From: Leucogyrophana mollusca
Lineage: Eukaryota; Basidiomycota; Agaricomycetes; Boletales
Direction: 5' to 3'
DNA length: 10,998 nucleotides
Assembly (NCBI GenBank): GCA_021014945.1
Contig: MU266854.1
Coordinates: 1-10,998 of the forward strand
Part shown: positions 7,417 to 10,998 of the stretch, piece by piece
Position numbering within the stretch: position 1 is the first letter of the stretch
Layout: every line of letters starts with the position of its first letter
The notes under the pieces: generated by a model
What the model was told of the DNA's origin: nothing
What the model saw: only the letters and a program-made list of their open reading frames with translations
Database searches by the model: none
Translations under genes and position numbers: made by a program

Positions 7417-10400
7417 ACAACCCCAGGGTCAAAGTTGTAAGTCTTTTTAATTATCAATTAACTTTAAACAAACGTTTGCCTTGAAGCGTAAGGTCACCAA
7501 GGTCAAGGCCAAGGGCAAAGAAGGAGATGCAGGCAAGGCAAGTCAAGTTTCATTCTTTGGCCTTTTTAAACCCTTTGCTCTCTTTTGTGGGCGACGTTTT
7601 TGAAACGTGTTTCAAAAGTTGGCCGGTCTGATTTATTGAAACGCGTTTCAAAAACGTCGCCCACAAGCAGAGTGGCTTTGGAACGTGCTTCAATAAACAA
7701 GTCCTTTCAATCTATTGAAACGCGTTTTAAAAACACATTGCCCGTTGTTTTTTTTTTTTAAAAAAAAGCAAAGTGTTTTTGAAACGCGTTCCAATAAGTT
7801 GGCCAGCCTTGTCTATTGAAACGTGTTTCAAAAAGGCGCCACTCACAAGTTGTGTGGTTTTGAAACACGTTTCAAAACAGTCCTTTTGCTGGGCTTATTG
7901 CTAACATGTTTGTACGTAGATTCCAAACGTCTTGACTCCATCGGGGCAGAAGTTCCACGACCAGATCCAGGAAGAGATTGCAAAGGCCACTCTTGGCTAT
8001 GCGCTGATGACGGTGGTGGGGATGAACGACTTGGGCAGGGGCCCTGAGATGAAGATCCAGACGCTCAACCCGCGCCCGATCAACGACCGCCATCTAGACG
8101 AAATCAAAAAGGGAGTGGAAGCAAAGGCCTTACAGAACAAGGTCATGGCAAACGCGATCACGGTCGGGGTCAAGCGAGCAGCAATCAGCAAGAGCGCCTT
8201 GGAGCCTCCCAAGGAGGGCTTATACAGCAACCGCGTGGTCTGGAAGGAGGGGGCCAGTAAGACGGAGTCAGTTCTGATGAACGGTAACCATCGAAGGACA
8301 TATATAGATCAGATCCACGCGTACGGGATGGCGCGAGCGTGGTTCCAGAACGAGCAAGCCTTGGCAGCGGTCACTGAGCCGCGTGCAAAGGCAGACCATA
8401 TGGCGCGGCGGGAGGAGCTGATGAAGAAGCTGGACAAGGATGGTGTGTGGCTGGTTCGGTTTATGAACCTAGGTGAGTGAGGGGAGGGATTGAAACGCGT
8501 TTCAAAAATAGGCTGACAGGCTTGCAGATGCCATTGAAAAGTCGCCGCTGCGGGCTTCCATTGAGCACGAGCTGGCGCACAACGTCCCGCTGGCAAGCCA
8601 GGTCGACAGTGTCAACGACCAGTTCAACACGGTGATACGTCTCATGATCAGATCAAAAGGGCCTGCCGAAGAGGAGCTGCTGACAAGGACGTTGTCAGAG
8701 ATGCGCAACTCCAGAGCAAGGGGTGTCTTTGGAGACATCCCCTTGCGGGAGAGGGTCCTGATTCTGTATGCAATGCACCACTTCATGTATGCGCCCAAGA
8801 TGGGGGTGACGCATCTCCACAACTTGGACCCCTACTGGGGATTGGTGAGTGCTGGGACCATGAACTGCTGAGGCGTGTGGCTGACAGTGCTCACATTTGA
8901 CAGGCCGCGATTAAGTTAATGGATCACCACATCGCAATACTGCGCTTCCTAGCCAGCCCTTACCAGATGCCTAGCTTTGCGCAGGTCAAAGCGTCGCATC
9001 CCAACGACCCGAACGAAGACCTGGTGGCTCTGGCAGGGAGGTTGTACCGTGGGAGGGCCAACCAGAAAGACTGGAACCTGCAGGTGTTGGATGGGGGCTT
9101 ACTGGGGGACTGGTTGGATTCGTACGCCAAGGTGGATTTGGGCAACGCGATGCAATTCTATGGGACCAGGGAGAGGAAGGAGATGACAGCTTACGATGAG
9201 GTGTACGCGCAGTACTGGGAGGGGGTGGAGTTGGCAGCAACCAAGGCGCTCGAGTCGCACCAGAGGACCAATCCTGACCCCAAGCACTGCATAACCCTAG
9301 TGCTGGGGAACCTTGCCAACAAGCTGGAGTGGGTGAGAAGAAGAATCGTAGTGTCTCCTAGCCTCTTCAACACGTTCGAGACGCCGGCCCCGCTGCTGAA
9401 CGCTTACGTGTTTCCAGACCTGATGAAGCACTGGGATGGAAAGAAGGAAGCAATAAAAGAGGTGAGCGCCTCTCTTTTGAAACGCGTTTCAAAAGACACC
9501 GCTGACTGTAAGGGGTTCTGGCAGATCCTCAGCTGGATGGATCCCTTGGTGACCGGCATAGACAGCCAGGTGCGCAAGGTGGTCAAGACCTGGCCGTGCT
9601 ACTGGCGCGCACTGGAGGCCTACTTCAAGGACCGCCTTCACCTGGATGAGGACGAAGTGAGAGATGTCATGAACGATGTAAGTCTCCCTGCCTAACGCAG
9701 CTCACGGTGTGCTGACAAGCGGTCCAGGTGGTGTTTAGACTCATCCGCCACATGCGTGTGGTGGTGCCACAGGTCCAGGCAGCTCTGGAGCAGGTGTACA
9801 ACGCGGATACCATCGCCGCGATCAAATCCAACGTGGAGGACGTTTACAGCGCAAGTCTCCTATTGGCGTTCAAGGGGCTGTTGAAAGACTGGTCGACGGA
9901 GCTGGCTGCGGTTGGCGAGGAGAAGCTGGAGGAGTGGAACTCGCTCCCTGCCCCTTCCCAGGCGCTGTTCGCCAAGCGCTGCTCAAGCCTCGGCGTCAGA
10001 GAAACAGCAACCGTGACAGCTGGCGTGCGACTCCTTCGCAACACAGGGTTTCCGTGGACCACCACCAGCAAGGCCGGCGTGACCAAGTCCTTTGTGCAGC
10101 ACGTGGTGGAGGTGACCGAGTACCAGAAGTTTCGCCCTAACGTGCTCCGCGTGAAAGAAATCTGGGAGCTTCGTGAGGAGTTGGGAACAATGCTCATCAA
10201 GGCCACAACGCCCGAAGGGGAGGAGCCTCAAGGCAGGTGGCCTTGGGCTGACAAGATCTACCAGCGCCCGCTTGAAACAGTAGGCCCCAAGGTCAAGCTG
10301 CCGTCTCGCTCCACTGTCTTTGAAACGCAAGGCTCGCGCTTGGCCAGAGCGCTGGAGGCGCCCAAGATAGCAGACCAGGGCCAGAAGACGATCCAGAACA

Positions 10401-10730
10401 TCATCAAGCTGGCCTGTCACACTGAGCTGGGAGGCATCGAGGTGGGGGACGAAGTCAAGATGGACCCGCTGGTCCACGCCGCCCTCAAGGACTTGGTGGA
10501 GGTGAGTGCCCTGTTTTTGAAACGCGTTTCAATGCAACTGACAGCGCCTAACCTCTGAGGTCCTGGCCATCACGTCACGCAAGCAAGTGAGGAGGGTCAC
10601 CAATCCCCAGATGGACCTTCGCACCATTGCCAGCCGCGAGGAGATAGACGAAGTCATTGCCGTGCTCTCGCTAGAGCTTGACGAACCGGCGACACAGGAA
10701 GAAGCCGACGAATACTGGAGGTTAGGTTAG
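7362..10730 (+). CDS. Large fungal protein with ParB/sulfiredoxin-like N-terminal region (8 exons)
   Basis: Exons: 7362-7436, 7487-7537, 7920-8472, 8528-8844, 8904-9461, 9525-9677, 9728-10501, 10560-10730. All phases agree, giving about 883 residues and a TAG at 10728. Residues 4-18 are a run of 15 Asn from an AAC microsatellite; about 23-40 is Lys/Arg-rich (RKVTKVKAKGK), a possible nuclear-localisation signal. About residues 85-170 contain LNPRPINDRHLDEIKKG, then MNGNHRRTYI (N163-R168). This order, an NPR-type strand followed by a G(N/E)HRR-type motif, resembles the ParB N-terminal/sulfiredoxin fold, which is annotated in some fungal proteins. The rest (about 180-883) is mostly helical with no motif I recognise and no clear helix-turn-helix. 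The C-terminus is acidic and ends in YWRLG, the last codons coming from a TTAGG-type repeat, so the natural end may have been altered. It shares strand and intron-palindrome family with the upstream helicase gene. Exon structure is fairly sure; the ParB-like call is tentative. Confidence 0.7.
7371..7415 (+). repeat. AAC microsatellite encoding poly-Asn
   Basis: Fourteen AAC codons followed by AAT directly after ATG-TCT-GCC. A pure trinucleotide run like this is prone to length change between strains. Confidence 0.95.
7437..7486 (+). other. Intron 1 of ParB-like gene (no palindrome)
   Basis: Donor GTAAGT, branch-like ATTAAC, acceptor TTGAAG, 50 bp, AT-rich, phase 0. The acceptor is not the usual YAG, so the 3' end is less certain. 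Confidence 0.6.
7585..7666. repeat. Large inverted repeat with 31-bp arms
   Basis: Arms 7585-7615 and 7636-7666 are reverse complements with a single mismatch, separated by 20 bp. Each arm consists of one palindrome copy plus TTGTGGGCGACG or its complement CGTCGCCCACAA. The structure is MITE-like in form or could be a strong hairpin in the transcript; no target-site duplication is obvious. Confidence 0.85.
7596..7710 (+). repeat. Duplicated palindrome module, copy 1
   Basis: Order: palindrome, AGTTGGCC (7617), TATTGAAAC palindrome, a CCAC..CAAG spacer, GTGGYTTTG palindrome, GTCCTTT (7701). The same order recurs about 180 bp downstream. The spacers align along the module, showing duplication rather than independent insertion. 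Confidence 0.75.
7748..7767. repeat. T12A8 tract
   Basis: Twelve T followed by eight A, a self-complementary homopolymer junction lying between the two palindrome modules inside the long intron. Confidence 0.9.
7775..7888 (+). repeat. Duplicated palindrome module, copy 2
   Basis: AGTTGGCC at 7797 and GTCCTTTT at 7880 correspond to 7617 and 7701 of copy 1 (offsets 180 and 179). Within it, 7816-7833 and 7858-7875 are perfect 18-bp reverse complements around CCACTCACAAGTTGTGTGG, itself nearly self-complementary. Confidence 0.75.
8473..8527 (+). other. Intron 3 of ParB-like gene with palindrome
   Basis: Donor GTGAGT, branch-like GCTGAC, acceptor CTTGCAG, 55 bp, phase 1. ATTGAAACGCGTTTCAAA is at 8489-8506, a perfect core with CGCG centre. 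An in-frame TGA just after the donor shows that splicing is required. Confidence 0.88.
8845..8903 (+). other. Intron 4 of ParB-like gene (no palindrome)
   Basis: Donor GTGAGT, acceptor TTGACAG, 59 bp, phase 0. It contains an in-frame TGA and has no family palindrome, which shows that the element is not required for splicing. Confidence 0.85.
9462..9524 (+). other. Intron 5 of ParB-like gene with perfect 22-bp palindrome
   Basis: Donor GTGAGC, branch-like GCTGAC, acceptor TGGCAG, 63 bp (multiple of three, no in-frame stop). The palindrome at 9474-9495 is perfect over 22 bp (core TTTTGAAACGCGTTTCAAAA flanked by C and G). Read-through would add 21 residues, so retention is possible. Confidence 0.7.
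9678..9727 (+). other. Intron 6 of ParB-like gene (no palindrome)
   Basis: Donor GTAAGT, branch-like CCTAAC or GCTGAC, acceptor GTCCAG, 50 bp, phase 0, containing an in-frame stop. Confidence 0.85.
10502..10559 (+). other. Intron 7 of ParB-like gene with palindrome
   Basis: Donor GTGAGT, branch-like CCTAAC, acceptor TCTGAG, 58 bp, phase 0. TTGAAACGCGTTTCAA at 10517-10532 is a perfect 16-bp palindrome. In-frame stop before the acceptor. Confidence 0.75.
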
Positions 10731-10755
10731 TTAGGTTAGGGTTAGTTTAGTTAGG
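10719..10755 (+). repeat. TTAGG/TTAGGG-like repeat overlapping the gene 2 stop
   Basis: Runs of GGTTAG, TTAGG and one GGGTTAG make a short telomere-like microsatellite. The last codons of gene 2 (AGG TTA GGT TAG) are read from it. It may be an interstitial telomeric-type tract or a simple repeat at an element boundary. Confidence 0.7.
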
Positions 10756-10756
10756 T

Positions 10757-10787
10757 GGGAGCGAGCCGAGCGAAGCGAGGCGAGCGG
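10757..10787. repeat. GAGCGA-type GC-rich block
   Basis: GGGAGCGAGCCGAGCGAAGC and the following bases repeat the words GAGCGA, GCGAGG and GCGAGC. It is compositionally unlike its neighbours and separates the TTAGG tract from the AT-richer tail. Confidence 0.6.
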
Positions 10788-10998
10788 TAAGAGAGTTAGT
10801 AGAAGGAAAATCTACGTTAAGACTACTACAAGGCTACAGGACTTGGGGGGAATCCAAGCCGTCCTGTTTCGTCTTATATAGACTCTTCAGGCCTGCGTAG
10901 TAAGCGTGTTAATAATCAAATCGCGCGATACTTAGTGAATCTTGCGCGATTATGAGCGTTATCTTGCTAATCGTGCTCTGTAAGCTAAATGCGTAAAG
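10788..10998. mobile_element. Possible LTR-like or other mobile-element end (partial)
   Basis: The tail is AT-richer than gene 2 and has no open frame. It holds a hairpin at 10838-10867 (CAGGACTTGG pairing with CCAA..GTCCTG), a TATATA at 10875-10880, TTAATAATCAA near 10910-10919, and a second hairpin AATCGCGC/GCGCGATT (10919-10926, 10944-10951). A TATATA box after a hairpin, then a TTAATAATCAA tract, recalls fungal retrotransposon LTRs. No TG..CA ends or target duplication can be seen because the window stops. Confidence 0.35.

Larger units (their letters stand above)
7538..7919 (+). other. Intron 2 of ParB-like gene: 382-bp GC-AG intron packed with palindromes
   Basis: The donor is AAG|GCAAGT, the branch GCTAAC at 7899-7904 and the acceptor TACGTAG; phase 0 to 0. 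Seven palindromes lie at about 7597-7617, 7635-7653, 7677-7694, 7714-7733, 7776-7795, 7815-7834 and 7857-7877. It is several times longer than any other intron in the window, and the excess is palindrome-bearing repeat. Confidence 0.75.

Noticed and set aside
7748..7767. T12A8 tract as a transcription terminator
   Set aside because: It lies inside an intron of a gene whose exons continue in phase; no evidence for termination.

Overview
The window looks like nuclear DNA from a fungus, probably Dikarya and possibly an agaricomycete-type basidiomycete. The evidence is two multi-exon genes on the + strand with many short introns (about 40-80 bp) carrying GTRAGT-type donors, CTNAC-like branch sites and YAG acceptors, plus an OrsD zinc-finger/RecQ-type helicase fusion of the kind known from fungi, often near chromosome ends. 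Nothing bacterial in layout is visible: no Shine-Dalgarno-led operons and no long uninterrupted genes. The species cannot be named from the sequence.

Layout. 1-220 is a minisatellite built on GTTACTCCA with a clean 55-bp period in its middle; diluted copies run to about 480. 543-640 is a pyrimidine-rich leader. Gene 1 (641-6646) can be assembled as 12 exons, all in consistent phase, into one protein of about 1,799 residues: N-terminal Cys/His fingers, a basic linker, an OrsD-type pair of zinc fingers, a long family-specific middle region, and a RecQ-like superfamily 2 helicase with a C-terminal cysteine-rich module. 6647-7361 is intergenic: an array of about 80-bp degenerate tandem repeats (6655-7085), then a tRNA-like block (7109-7181). 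Gene 2 (7362-10730) assembles as 8 exons in consistent phase into about 883 residues: a poly-Asn start, a basic segment, a region resembling the ParB/sulfiredoxin fold, and a long helical remainder of unknown function. Its stop codon lies inside a TTAGG-like repeat. The last 250 bp are AT-richer, with a GAGCGA-type GC block, two hairpins and a TATATA, resembling part of a fungal LTR or other mobile element.

The most unusual signal is a near-perfect palindrome, consensus TTTTGAAACGCGTTTCAAAA with variable centre CRYG. It occurs about 20 times and sits almost exclusively inside introns of both genes, usually 7-16 nt after the donor. One long intron (7538-7919) holds seven copies in a duplicated module of about 180 bp. 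Gene 1 copies mostly have decayed centres (CACG, CATG, CGTG); gene 2 copies mostly keep CGCG. The half-sites TGAAAC/GTTTCA are those of bacterial parS in everted order, and gene 2 looks ParB-like in its N-terminal part. This makes a speculative but testable pairing of a palindrome family with a DNA-binding protein encoded beside it. Three of the palindrome-bearing introns also appear to use GC-AG splice sites (GCAAGT).

Helicase gene, repeats and telomere-like motif together suggest a subtelomeric or mobile-element-rich setting. How the two proteins might cooperate is inference only.
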